A stretch of DNA of 64,000 nt from NCBI GenBank assembly GCA_903830945.1, contig CAIKVT010000024.1:1-64000 (forward strand), read 5' to 3'. Positions 35,478 to 43,338 of the stretch are shown here, one piece after another. Made by a program: the position numbers and the translations under genes. The DNA is from an uncultured Elusimicrobia bacterium (lineage in GTDB: Bacteria; Elusimicrobiota; Elusimicrobia; UBA1565; UBA9628). The notes under the pieces were generated by a model. The model was not told the DNA's origin and ran no database searches. It was given only the letters and a program-made list of their open reading frames with translations. Numbering within the stretch: the stretch's first letter is position 1; every line of letters begins with the position of its first letter.

Positions 35478-37502
35478 TCAGAACAAGTCGTACGGGTCCA
35501 CATTGACCTGCAGCCGCAAAGACTTTGGGCACGACCACTCCTGCACGCGGGCCAGCACGGCATCGAGAGCGCGTTCGGGGTCGGCCACCTTCACCAAGGC
35601 ATGATAGCGGAATCGTCCCCCGGCCTTGGGCAGGACCGCGGCGGCCGGGCCCACCACCTCATGGCCGCAGGGGGAGAGCGCCTCGCGCAGCGTCTCTACG
35701 GCGCTCGTCGCCGCGGCCGCCAGAGCCGCCTCGTCCTTGCCGGACCAGACCAGCCGCACCAGACCGCTAAAAGGCGGATAGCCCAACTCGCGGCGCAGCA
35801 CCAGTTCTTGCTCAGCGAACGCCGCGTAATCTCCCTGAAGCGCGCCACGCACCGCGATATGCTCAGGCTGCAAGGTCTGCAGGACCACCTCGCCGGCCTT
35901 GTCCGCCCGGCCCGAGCGCCCCGCGACCTGGGCCAGGATCTGCATGGTCCGCTCCGAGGATCGGAAATCCGGCATATGCAGCATGGTGTCCGCGTCCACC
36001 ACGCCTACCAGCGTCACCTGCGGGAAGTGGAAGCTCTTGGCCACGAGCTTGGTCCCCACGAGAATGTCGGCCTCGCCGCGGCGAAACGTGTCGTAGAGTG
36101 TGCGGTCGCCATCGCGCGCGGATAAAGTATCACGATCCATGCGCAGCACGCGGGCAGCCGGGACGAACCGGCGCAGTTCGGCCACCACCTTTTGCGTCCC
36201 CGTGCCCATCACGCGCAGGCTGGGGTTGGCGCATCGCGGGCAGTGCGCGGGCAATGGGCTCTGACGAGTACAGTGGTGGCAGCGCAGCACGAAGCCGGCG
36301 GGCATGGGCCCGCCGTCCCCGGAGGGGACTGGGAGTTCGTGCTGGATCTTAGCCACTCCGCAGGACGCGCAGCGGTCCACCCAGCCGCACTTGCAGCACA
36401 TCACCACGGTCGCATAGCCCCGCCGGTTGACCAGGAGGATGGTCTGCTCGCGACGGGCGAGCCGGTCTTGGATCTTGGCCAAGAGCTCCGGGGCAATAGC
36501 TCGGCCCGAGGGCAGCGGCAGGAGCGTGACCACGGGCTTGGCCGCGTTGGAGACGCGCTGCGGCATATCCACGAGCTGGACCTCTCCCCGCTTGACCGCC
36601 TGCCAGCTCTCCAAGGACGGCGTAGCCGAACCCAGGACGGTCACCGCGCCGCAAGCGCGCGCCCGGTGCAGCGCCACGTCGCGCGCGTGGTAGAGGGGGG
36701 ACTGCCCCTCCTGCTTGAAGGACTCGTCCTGCTCCTCGTCGAGGACCGCCAGGCGCAGGTCGCAGAAAGGCAGCAGCGCCGCCGAACGCGCGCCCACCAC
36801 CACGCGCACGACCCCGCGCCGGATAGCGAGCCAGGAGTGCCGGCGCTCCCGGTCCTTGAGCCGGCTGTGCCAAAGCACCACCGGGACCTTGAGCGAATCG
36901 CAGAATTCGCCGAAGAAGGGGCCGGTCAAAGAGATCTCCGGAACCAGGAAGAGCGCCTGGCCTCCAGCGTCGACCACCTGGCGGATAAGACGCAGGTAGA
37001 CCTCGGTCTTGCCCGAGGCCGGCACGCCGTAGAGAAGGAATGCAGCCGGATGTCGCTGCCTGAGAGCCTGGGAGATGGTGTCCAGCGCCTGAGCCTGCCC
37101 CGAAGTGAGTTCCCACGGCGGGCAAGGGCCCGCCGTCCCCGAAGGACAGGCGTTCTCCTTTCCCGGAGGAGGGGCAGGGATGGGTTCCTCGGAGGATTTC
37201 AGGAAGGCAGGCAGCACGGCCTTGACGCATTCGCCGATAGGAGCGCCGTAGCGTCGAGACATCCAAATGGCGCAGTCCAGAAGCTCCTCTGAAAGGACCG
37301 GTTCCCGATCCAGGACGCCAGCGACGGGTTTGAGCTTGTACGGAGAATCCCCGTCGAAGACGGAGAGCACGGTCCCGGTGCGCAGCCAGGCGCCGAACTC
37401 CACGCGGACACGCATCCCCGGCCGCACGTCCAGGCCGGAGGGCACCTGGTAATGGAAGCCCTTGCGAAGCGGCACGGGGAAGGCGACGTCGGCGATACGC
37501 AT
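35478..37502 (-). CDS. priA: primosomal protein N' (replication restart helicase PriA)
   Basis: A 3'-5' helicase that reloads the replisome at stalled forks. The 674 aa start at ATG 37502, which gives the family N-terminus MRIADVAFPVPLRKGFHYQVP; an earlier ATG at 37532 lies within udg. Motifs are the Walker A GVPASGKTEVYLRL, DEEQDESFKQEG, GSATPSLESW, and zinc cysteines in CCKCGWVDRCASC and CHHC/CPRC. AGRSGRADKAGEV belongs to the second RecA fold. Two insertions carry dispersed elements: one in the linker before the helicase core, the other at the tip between zinc-binding Cys pairs. Confidence 0.95.
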   Translation of the reverse strand: MRIADVAFPVPLRKGFHYQVPSGLDVRPGMRVRVEFGAWLRTGTVLSVFDGDSPYKLKPVAGVLDREPVLSEELLDCAIWMSRRYGAPIGECVKAVLPAFLKSSEEPIPAPPPGKENACPSGTAGPCPPWELTSGQAQALDTISQALRQRHPAAFLLYGVPASGKTEVYLRLIRQVVDAGGQALFLVPEISLTGPFFGEFCDSLKVPVVLWHSRLKDRERRHSWLAIRRGVVRVVVGARSAALLPFCDLRLAVLDEEQDESFKQEGQSPLYHARDVALHRARACGAVTVLGSATPSLESWQAVKRGEVQLVDMPQRVSNAAKPVVTLLPLPSGRAIAPELLAKIQDRLARREQTILLVNRRGYATVVMCCKCGWVDRCASCGVAKIQHELPVPSGDGGPMPAGFVLRCHHCTRQSPLPAHCPRCANPSLRVMGTGTQKVVAELRRFVPAARVLRMDRDTLSARDGDRTLYDTFRRGEADILVGTKLVAKSFHFPQVTLVGVVDADTMLHMPDFRSSERTMQILAQVAGRSGRADKAGEVVLQTLQPEHIAVRGALQGDYAAFAEQELVLRRELGYPPFSGLVRLVWSGKDEAALAAAATSAVETLREALSPCGHEVVGPAAAVLPKAGGRFRYHALVKVADPERALDAVLARVQEWSCPKSLRLQVNVDPYDLF
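36296..36339 (-). repeat. dispersed structured element, priA copy B
   Basis: On the minus strand it contains hairpin 1 (GTCCCC, loop TCC, GGGGAC) and hairpin 2 (CGGCGGG, loop CCCATG, CCCGCCG). Across the 26 bases of hairpin 2 and its flank it differs from copy A at one position. It encodes VPSGDGGPMPAG within the PriA zinc domain. The frame differs from that of copy A by one base. Confidence 0.8.
37116..37168 (-). repeat. dispersed structured element, priA copy A
   Basis: On the minus strand it reads CCGGGAAAGGAGAACGCC. A short hairpin follows (GTCC, loop TTCGG, GGAC), and then a strong hairpin (CGGCGGG, loop CCCTTG, CCCGCCG). It encodes GKENACPSGTAGPCPP in the linker between the DNA-binding and helicase parts of PriA. 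It is the most complete copy, together with the one in accB. Confidence 0.8.
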
Positions 37503-37503
37503 C

Positions 37504-38232
37504 TCAGGCGCGGGGTCCGCCCTCCAACTCATCCCTGAGAGCCTTCATGTCCTGCCAGACGAGCTTCTTGAGCTCGGGATCTCGCAGGAGGGCGGCCGGA
37601 TGATAGGTAGGCATCACCTGGACCGCCAGGTCCCCGTCGCGGTACTCGCCCCACAGGCCGCGCAGCCGGCCGATGGGCGCCTCGCTGCCCAGCAAGGTGC
37701 GAGCGGCCGCCTCTCCCAAGGCCACGATACAACGGGGGGCGAGTATGCGAATCTGCTCGACGAGGTATGGCCGGCAGGCCGACATCTCCTCGGAAGTAGG
37801 CAGCCGGTCGTTGCCGTGCGCCTCGGGCTGGTCAGGGTCCCCCATGGGACGGCACTTGACGATGTCGGCAATGAAGACCGCGCGGCGGGAGAGCCCGATG
37901 GCGGCGAGGATACGGTCAAGAAGCTCCCCGGCCGGACCCACGATAGGCTCGCCGCAGCGGTCATCTTCGAATCCCGGCCACTCTCCCACGAAGAGCACCC
38001 CAGCCTCGGGCGAGCCCGCCCCGGGGACCGCCCGCATCCGCGCGCAGCCCAAAGGGCAGCGCCGGCAAGAGCGCACGGCCTTGGCGACAGCTTCCAGGCG
38101 GGACTGAGCGTCGGCCGCCCCCGGCGAAGCGATAGCGACACCCTCCCGCGGGCGCAGGCCCCAACAGCAACGGGGAGACTGCTCGACGCGCCGGCGCAAC
38201 CGCCGGGTCAGTCCCAACAGTTCGTCAGCCAA
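37504..38232 (-). CDS. uracil-DNA glycosylase, family 4 (iron-sulfur type)
   Basis: Removes uracil from DNA. The 242 aa show the family 4 pattern: CRRCPLGCARMRAVPG with two Fe-S cysteines, VGEWPGFEDDRCGEPIVGPAG (active site), FIADIVKCRP, a later SACRPYL with the other Fe-S cysteines, and PTYHPAALLRDPELKK at the C-terminus. Start is TTG 38232, with a weak GAGGGG upstream. The stop lies one base before the priA start. Confidence 0.9.
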   Translation of the reverse strand: MADELLGLTRRLRRRVEQSPRCCWGLRPREGVAIASPGAADAQSRLEAVAKAVRSCRRCPLGCARMRAVPGAGSPEAGVLFVGEWPGFEDDRCGEPIVGPAGELLDRILAAIGLSRRAVFIADIVKCRPMGDPDQPEAHGNDRLPTSEEMSACRPYLVEQIRILAPRCIVALGEAAARTLLGSEAPIGRLRGLWGEYRDGDLAVQVMPTYHPAALLRDPELKKLVWQDMKALRDELEGGPRA

Positions 38233-38256
38233 GGCCCCTCGGCGCGGCAGCCCGTA

Positions 38257-38562
38257 CTAGGCCTTGGACTTCTTAGGACTGCCTTCCACGGCTGACGGTC
38301 CCGCGTCGGCGACAGCCGCAGGCAGCGCGGCGACAGCCTTACGCGCGTTCTTCCAGTCCACGACGCCGCTGAGCACGTCGTGCAGGGCCTTCTCCAGGAC
38401 CTCCATGGCGGTCAGGTGGCGGTTCTCCTCCCGGCGGTGCAGCTCCTTGGCCCAGAACGCCGCCAAGGGGATGGCCGAGTACTTGTCCAACTTATAATCG
38501 AGGATCAACTCCTCGACGGACTTATCCGCTTGCGGCTGGGACTTGGGCTCCTTCTTCGTCAT
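38257..38562 (-). CDS. rpoZ: RNA polymerase omega subunit-like protein
   Basis: 101 aa. The core LDYKLDKYSAIPLAAFWAKE, then ELHRREENRHLTAMEVLEKALHDVLSG, matches divergent omega subunits, which promote assembly of RNA polymerase around beta'. Position supports this: rpoZ directly follows gmk in many bacteria, and here the start lies 9 bp after the gmk stop. ATG 38562 has AGGAGGG 5 nt upstream. The C-terminal Ala/Pro/Lys-rich tail is not conserved in the family. Confidence 0.8.
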   Translation of the reverse strand: MTKKEPKSQPQADKSVEELILDYKLDKYSAIPLAAFWAKELHRREENRHLTAMEVLEKALHDVLSGVVDWKNARKAVAALPAAVADAGPSAVEGSPKKSKA

Positions 38563-38571
38563 CAAACCCTC

Positions 38572-39162
38572 CTAGGGCAATCCAAAAAACTCGCGTCGCG
38601 AAGTCTTGATGCTCTCCGCCGTGATGATGCATTCGATCTGACCGACCGCGGCCTCCAGATCATCGTTGACCACGATGTAGTCGTAGCGCTTGGCGGCTTC
38701 CAGCTCCACGTGAGCGTTGGCCAGCCGAGTCGCCGCGGACTGCGCATCCTCGTGCCGGCCGGCTAGGCGTTCTTTGAGCGCCTCCCAAGACGGAGGGAGC
38801 AGGAACACCATGACCGACTCGGGCAGCTTGCGTCGGATAGCGGCCGCGCCCTGCACGTCGATGGCCAGCAGCACCCACCGCCCCTCCTGGATCGAACTCT
38901 CGATGAAGTGCCGCGGCGTGCCGTAATAGTGGCCGTGCACCATGGCCCACTCCAGGAATTCGTGACTCCGGATACGGCGTTTGAAGTCCTCCTCTCCGAG
39001 AAACTGGTAGTGCCGGCCCTGCTTCTCCCCAGGCCGGGGCGCCCGCGTGGTGCAGGAGACGGAATAGCGCAGTTCCTTGCGGCGCTGCAGGAGCTTGCGG
39101 CAGACCGTAGACTTCCCCGTGCCTGAGGGTGCGGAGATGATGACCAAAGCGCCCTTGGGCAT
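38572..39162 (-). CDS. gmk: guanylate kinase
   Basis: Phosphorylates GMP to GDP with ATP. The 196 aa have the P-loop IISAPSGTGKSTVCRKLL, the GMP-binding SVSCTTRAPRPGEKQGRHYQFL, and EFLEWAMVHGHYYGTP, followed by LLAIDVQGAAAIRRKLP. All core residues appear present. It is the first gene of the minus-strand operon gmk-rpoZ-udg-priA-fecR-mltG. Confidence 0.97.
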   Translation of the reverse strand: MPKGALVIISAPSGTGKSTVCRKLLQRRKELRYSVSCTTRAPRPGEKQGRHYQFLGEEDFKRRIRSHEFLEWAMVHGHYYGTPRHFIESSIQEGRWVLLAIDVQGAAAIRRKLPESVMVFLLPPSWEALKERLAGRHEDAQSAATRLANAHVELEAAKRYDYIVVNDDLEAAVGQIECIITAESIKTSRREFFGLP

Positions 39163-39171
39163 GAGCAGAGG

Positions 39172-39201
39172 ATGTTATCACTTTTCCGCACGCGCGTGCA
39201 A
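39172..39201 (-). promoter_or_regulatory. gmk operon promoter
   Basis: On the minus strand, TTGCAC (39201-39196) and TAACAT (39177-39172) are separated by 18 bp. Only 9 bases lie between the -10 and the gmk ATG, so the leader would be about 2-3 nt. No Shine-Dalgarno sequence is possible in that space. Confidence 0.6.
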
Positions 39202-39279
39202 CCAAAATGGTTTCTCAATGTGTCGGCACATGACGTGCAACGGATTCCCAGATGCCGCCACGCCATCGCGCTCAAGGAT

Positions 39280-39296
39280 ATTTTCGGCGCGAAAAT
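39280..39296. promoter_or_regulatory. inverted repeat and -10 upstream of the DUF3467 gene
   Basis: ATTTTCG and CGAAAAT form a perfect inverted repeat around GCG. Directly after it, TAAACT (39299-39304) sits 7 bases before ATG 39312 and would be the -10 of a leaderless transcript. The repeat then covers the region between -10 and -35, a typical operator position. The intergenic stretch 39163-39311 holds this, the divergent gmk promoter and nothing else I can see. Confidence 0.5.
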
Positions 39297-39311
39297 GCTA
39301 AACTGGGCCTC

Positions 39312-39617
39312 ATGGAACAGGAATCCAAACCGGGACAACTCCAAGTGGACATCGACGACGCGACCGCGCGCGGCGTGTACGCCAATCTCGCGCTCATCAC
39401 CCACAGCGAGACCGAGTTCATCCTTGATTTCATCTTCCTCCAGCCACACTCGCCCAAAGCCAAGGTACTCACGCGCCTGGTCTCCTCGCCGGTACACGCC
39501 AAACGGCTCCTATGGGCGCTCAAGGACAACATCGAAAAGTACGAGGCGAGCTTCGGGGTCATCCCGGCCGGCGAGACCCCGGAGACCGCGCCGCCGCCCT
39601 CTGGAGTCTACCAATAA
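39312..39617 (+). CDS. DUF3467-family protein
   Basis: 101 aa, soluble. The sequence QLQVDIDDATARGVYANLAL, HSETEFILDFIFLQP, KVLTRLVSSPVHAKRLL and ALKDNIEKYEASFG is typical of the small DUF3467 family, which has no assigned function. The ATG at 39312 follows a TAAACT box by 7 bases and has no ribosome site, fitting leaderless expression. cinA begins 16 bp after its stop. Confidence 0.85.
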   Translation: MEQESKPGQLQVDIDDATARGVYANLALITHSETEFILDFIFLQPHSPKAKVLTRLVSSPVHAKRLLWALKDNIEKYEASFGVIPAGETPETAPPPSGVYQ

Positions 39618-39633
39618 GGTGAGGCATCGAGCC

Positions 39634-40908
39634 TTGAGTCGCTCGCAGCGGCCCGTCATTGAGCTCATCTGCGTCGGCACCGAGCTCCTCGACGGCCATG
39701 CCGATTCGCATCGCGCCGCGCTGGCCCTGCGCCTGGGCGCGGCGGGCCTGCGCCTCTCCCGCGAGGCCATCCTACTCGACGATGCCGACGCCCTGGCCGG
39801 CGTGGTGCGCGCGGCGCTGCGGCGCTGCGACGCGCTGATCGTGTGCGGAGGACTCGGCCCGACCTTCGATGACCTGACCCGCGAGGCCGTGGCCCGAGCC
39901 CTAGGCCGCGACCTCGTCTTCTCGCCCCGACTCTACGCCGACATCCGCCGCAAGTTCGCCCGATGGGGGACGAGGCGACCCCGGGAGAACCGGCGCCAGG
40001 CCTTCCTCGTGCGCGGAGCCGCGGCACTGGCCAACCGAGTCGGCTCGGCCCCCGGACAGATCATCGTCCTACCGCGTCCCAATGATTCGCCGCAGACCGT
40101 GGCGTTGCTGCCAGGCCCGCCCCGCGAGATGGTCCCCTTGCTGGAATCCGAGGTCATGCCGCGCCTGCGGCGGGCCTACGGGCGTGGGCTGCACGCCGCG
40201 ACCCTCGACCTCCACCTCTGCGGCCTGCCCGAATCCGCCGCGGACGAACGCCTCAAGCCCCTCACGAGACAGGCCGGGCCCGAGCTCGATTTCACCATCC
40301 TCGCCCACCCCGGCCAAGTGGATTTTCACGCCTTCGCGCGCTGCGCCAGCGCGCGCCGGGCGCGCGAACTCATCGCGCGCTGCAGGCGCCAAGCCTTGCG
40401 CCTGCTCGCCGGCCACGTCGTAGGCGATGGCTCCATGACCCTGGAATCTGCCGTGGGCAGACTCCTGCGACGCCGCCGGTTGACCTTGGCCGCGGCAGAA
40501 TCATGCACCGCGGGACTGCTCTGTGGCCGCCTGACCTCGGTGCCCGGAAGTTCCTCCTATTTCCGGGGCGGAGTCTTGGCCTATCACGACGCGGTCAAGC
40601 GCGGCCTACTCGGCGTCAAAGCCGAGACCTTGGCCCGACCAGGCGCGGTCTCGGCCGCCTGCGCCCGGGAAATGGCGGAGCGCGCCCGCCGCCTCATCGG
40701 CGCAGACGTCGGTGTCTCGATCACGGGCCTCGCCGGCCCCGGAGGAGGCACCGCCCGCAAGCCCGCAGGACTGGTTTTCACCGCCGTCGCCGGGCCGGGC
40801 GCCATGGTCGCGGTGCGCCGCTGGCAATTCCCAGGAGACCGGGAGGCCGTACGACAGAAGGCCGTGGCTGCGGCCCTGTGCCTGCTCTGGACCAGACTGC
40901 GCCCATGA
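39634..40908 (+). CDS. cinA: CinA-family protein (nicotinamide mononucleotide deamidase-like)
   Basis: 424 aa. The N-terminal MoCF/COG1058 domain has ELICVGTELLDGHADSHRAA and CGGLGPTFDDLTREAVARAL, then VALLPGPPREMVPLLE. The C-terminal amidohydrolase (PncC) domain has LTLAAAESCTAGLLCGRLTSVPGSS split over two blocks, FRGGVLAYHDAVKRGLLGV and VGVSITGLAGPGGGT. The family deamidates NMN and hydrolyses ADP-ribose-type compounds. TTG 39634 is chosen because GGTGAGG lies 9 nt upstream; GTG 39619 is the alternative. The stop overlaps the hybrid kinase start. Confidence 0.92.
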   Translation: MSRSQRPVIELICVGTELLDGHADSHRAALALRLGAAGLRLSREAILLDDADALAGVVRAALRRCDALIVCGGLGPTFDDLTREAVARALGRDLVFSPRLYADIRRKFARWGTRRPRENRRQAFLVRGAAALANRVGSAPGQIIVLPRPNDSPQTVALLPGPPREMVPLLESEVMPRLRRAYGRGLHAATLDLHLCGLPESAADERLKPLTRQAGPELDFTILAHPGQVDFHAFARCASARRARELIARCRRQALRLLAGHVVGDGSMTLESAVGRLLRRRRLTLAAAESCTAGLLCGRLTSVPGSSSYFRGGVLAYHDAVKRGLLGVKAETLARPGAVSAACAREMAERARRLIGADVGVSITGLAGPGGGTARKPAGLVFTAVAGPGAMVAVRRWQFPGDREAVRQKAVAAALCLLWTRLRP

Positions 40909-43307
40909 AAACCAAACCCAAGGCGAAGAAGTCCTCCGCAAATCCGTCAGGACGGCGTCGCATCCGCGCCGCCGCAACCCCGACGTTGGAGACTTTCGAA
41001 TCGTTCATCTCGCAAGCGCCGCTCATCATCTTCGGCCTCGACGCGCAAGGGCGCTTCACTTTCTCCACGGGCCGCGGGCTCGTCGCACTGGGCCTGTCGC
41101 CTGGTGAAGTGATCGGTCGCTCGGCCCTGGAGATGTACCAGAAGGCGCCCGACGTGCTGGCGGACCTGCGCCGGGCCCTGAAAGGGGAGGACTTCTCATC
41201 AGTAGTGCCGGTCGGCCAGCTCTGGTTCGAGACCTTCTACCGCCCCGTCTTCAACGCGGCCGGCAAGCTCAAGGCGGTCATGGGCCTAGCCCTGGATGTC
41301 ACGGCGCGCCAGCGCTCAGGAAAGAAAGCGGCAGAAGAAGTACGCGCCTCACAGGAGATGCTGAGACTCGTCCTGGACAACATCCCCCAGCGGGTCTTCT
41401 GGAAGGACCGGCGCTCGGTCTACGTCGGCTGCAACAAGGCTTTCGCCAGGGACACCGGCTACAACGACCCCAAAGAACTCATCGGCAAGGATGATTTCTC
41501 GATGGCTTCGGCCGCCACCGCCGACCGAGATCGCGCCGAGGACTCACAGGTGATGGAGACGGGCCTGCCCAAACTCAATTTCGAAGAGCCTCACATCCGC
41601 CAGGACGGCAGCCAGAGAGTCCTGCGGACCCACAAGATCCCGCTGCGCGACAAAGACGGCCAAGTGATCGGCGTGCTGGGCACCTACGACGACATCACGG
41701 AGCTTAAGAACGCGGAGCGCGCCCTGCGCCTGATGCATTTCGCCATGGAGCACGCCACGGATGCGGTCTTGTGGGCCGGCGAGGGCGCCCGCATCCGCTA
41801 CGCCAATCCCGCCGCTTGCCGCCATCTGGGCTACAGCGGGGAGGAGCTGCTCAAGCTGACTATGCCGGACATCGATCCGGATATCTCGCTGGAACAATGG
41901 CAGGCACAGTGGCAGAGACTGCAAAAAGAAGGCTCCCTCCATTTGGAGTCCCGGCATCGCGCCAAGGACGGCCGCCTCATGCCCGTGGAGATAACCATCA
42001 ACCACATCCGGTTCGAGGGCGAGGAGATCGACGTCTCCTATAGCCGCGACATCTCCGAACGCAAGCGCGCCGATGTGGAGCGCGCCCGCCTGCTCGAATT
42101 AGAGCAGACGGGCCGCGTCAACGCCGAGACCGCCAGTCGGGCCAAGGACGAGTTCCTGGCCATCGTATCCCACGAGCTGCGCACGCCCATGACCGCGATC
42201 CTGGGCTGGACCTGGTTGCTGCGCTCGGAAGACCTGAGCCCGCGCGAGCGCCAGCACGCCCTGGAAGTCATCGAGCACAACATGCAGCTCCAGAAGCAGA
42301 TCATCGAGGATCTCCTCGACATCTCCAGCCTGGTGCGCAAACGACTGACCCTGCACAAGCAGATCGTGGACCTCGGCGGAATCGTGACGGAAGCGGCGTC
42401 CGGATGCCAAGCCACAGCCCAGGCAAAGTCCCTGCGCTTGGTCTGCGAGCCGCAGATGGGGCTCTCAGTCGACGCCGACCCACAGAGGCTGCGGCAGATC
42501 TTCTGGAACCTCATCTCCAACGCCGTCAAGTTCACCCCGAAAGATGGAACGGTGACGGTGCTGCTCCGCCAGGAGGCGCAACAGGCTCTGGTCTCGATCG
42601 AGGACATGGGCCCCGGCATCAACCCGGATTTCTATCCCTACCTCTTTAAATTATTCCGGCAGCAGGAGGAATCCCTGACCCGGATGCATCGGGGCCTAGG
42701 GCTGGGGCTGGCCATCACTAAGCATCTGGTCGAACTCCACGGCGGGACGATTTCAGTCGAGCCGCCCGCTCCGGGTCGCGGATCGAAATTCTCCGTCACC
42801 CTGCCGCTAGCCGTACCGCAAGGCGAGAGTGCCGCCGCTCTCGCGAGTGCGGCGGAGGCCGCGCTCGATTTTCCCCGGCTCCTACATGGCGTGCGCATCC
42901 TGGTCGTAGACGACGACCAAGAAACCCTCGACATGCTGATCTCGGCGCTGTCCCACTGCGGCGCCAAGGCCCGGGGCGCCGCCACAGCCGCGGAGGGCTT
43001 CGCGCTCTTCACACAGGACCAGCCCGACGTGCTCATCTCCGACATCGCCATGCCCGACGAAGACGGCTATAGCCTGATCCGCCGCATCCGAGCCCTGAGA
43101 CCCGACCAAGGAGGACAGGTCCCGGCCGCGGCCTTGACGGCCTATGCCTCCTCCGAGGACCGCACCAAAGCCCTGCGCGCCGGGTTCCATATATACCTCC
43201 CCAAGCCGGTGGATCCGGCCGAGCTGATCACGGTCGTGCACACCTTGACAAAAATCCCCGGCACCTCGGCCAAACCGCGCCGCGGCAAACCCGACCGGGA
43301 CACTTGA
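40905..43307 (+). CDS. PAS-containing hybrid sensor histidine kinase
   Basis: 800 aa, apparently cytoplasmic with no TM segment. Three PAS domains occur at about residues 28-140, 150-270 and 275-395. HisKA follows (FLAIVSHELRTPMTAILGW, H423), then an ATPase domain (NLISNAVKFTPKDG, EDMGPGINPDFYPYLFKLF, GLGLGLAITKHLVELHGG). The C-terminal receiver has VVDDDQETLDML, phospho-acceptor D713 in DVLISDIAMPDEDG and Lys in YLPKPVDP. The start overlaps the cinA stop by ATGA, but a link with cinA function is not implied. The phosphotransfer partner is unknown. Confidence 0.93.
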   Translation: MKTKPKAKKSSANPSGRRRIRAAATPTLETFESFISQAPLIIFGLDAQGRFTFSTGRGLVALGLSPGEVIGRSALEMYQKAPDVLADLRRALKGEDFSSVVPVGQLWFETFYRPVFNAAGKLKAVMGLALDVTARQRSGKKAAEEVRASQEMLRLVLDNIPQRVFWKDRRSVYVGCNKAFARDTGYNDPKELIGKDDFSMASAATADRDRAEDSQVMETGLPKLNFEEPHIRQDGSQRVLRTHKIPLRDKDGQVIGVLGTYDDITELKNAERALRLMHFAMEHATDAVLWAGEGARIRYANPAACRHLGYSGEELLKLTMPDIDPDISLEQWQAQWQRLQKEGSLHLESRHRAKDGRLMPVEITINHIRFEGEEIDVSYSRDISERKRADVERARLLELEQTGRVNAETASRAKDEFLAIVSHELRTPMTAILGWTWLLRSEDLSPRERQHALEVIEHNMQLQKQIIEDLLDISSLVRKRLTLHKQIVDLGGIVTEAASGCQATAQAKSLRLVCEPQMGLSVDADPQRLRQIFWNLISNAVKFTPKDGTVTVLLRQEAQQALVSIEDMGPGINPDFYPYLFKLFRQQEESLTRMHRGLGLGLAITKHLVELHGGTISVEPPAPGRGSKFSVTLPLAVPQGESAAALASAAEAALDFPRLLHGVRILVVDDDQETLDMLISALSHCGAKARGAATAAEGFALFTQDQPDVLISDIAMPDEDGYSLIRRIRALRPDQGGQVPAAALTAYASSEDRTKALRAGFHIYLPKPVDPAELITVVHTLTKIPGTSAKPRRGKPDRDT

Positions 43308-43332
43308 CAGGAGCCGGGCCCGAAGCCACAAT
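43304..43332 (+). promoter_or_regulatory. promoter of the HEMTH protein gene, predicted leaderless
   Basis: TTGACA (43304-43309) and CACAAT (43327-43332) have a 17-bp spacer. The ATG at 43339 follows the -10 by six bases, so the transcript should start at or next to the initiation codon. No Shine-Dalgarno sequence is present. The -35 overlaps the stop of the upstream kinase gene. Confidence 0.8.
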
Positions 43333-43338
43333 ATCCCC

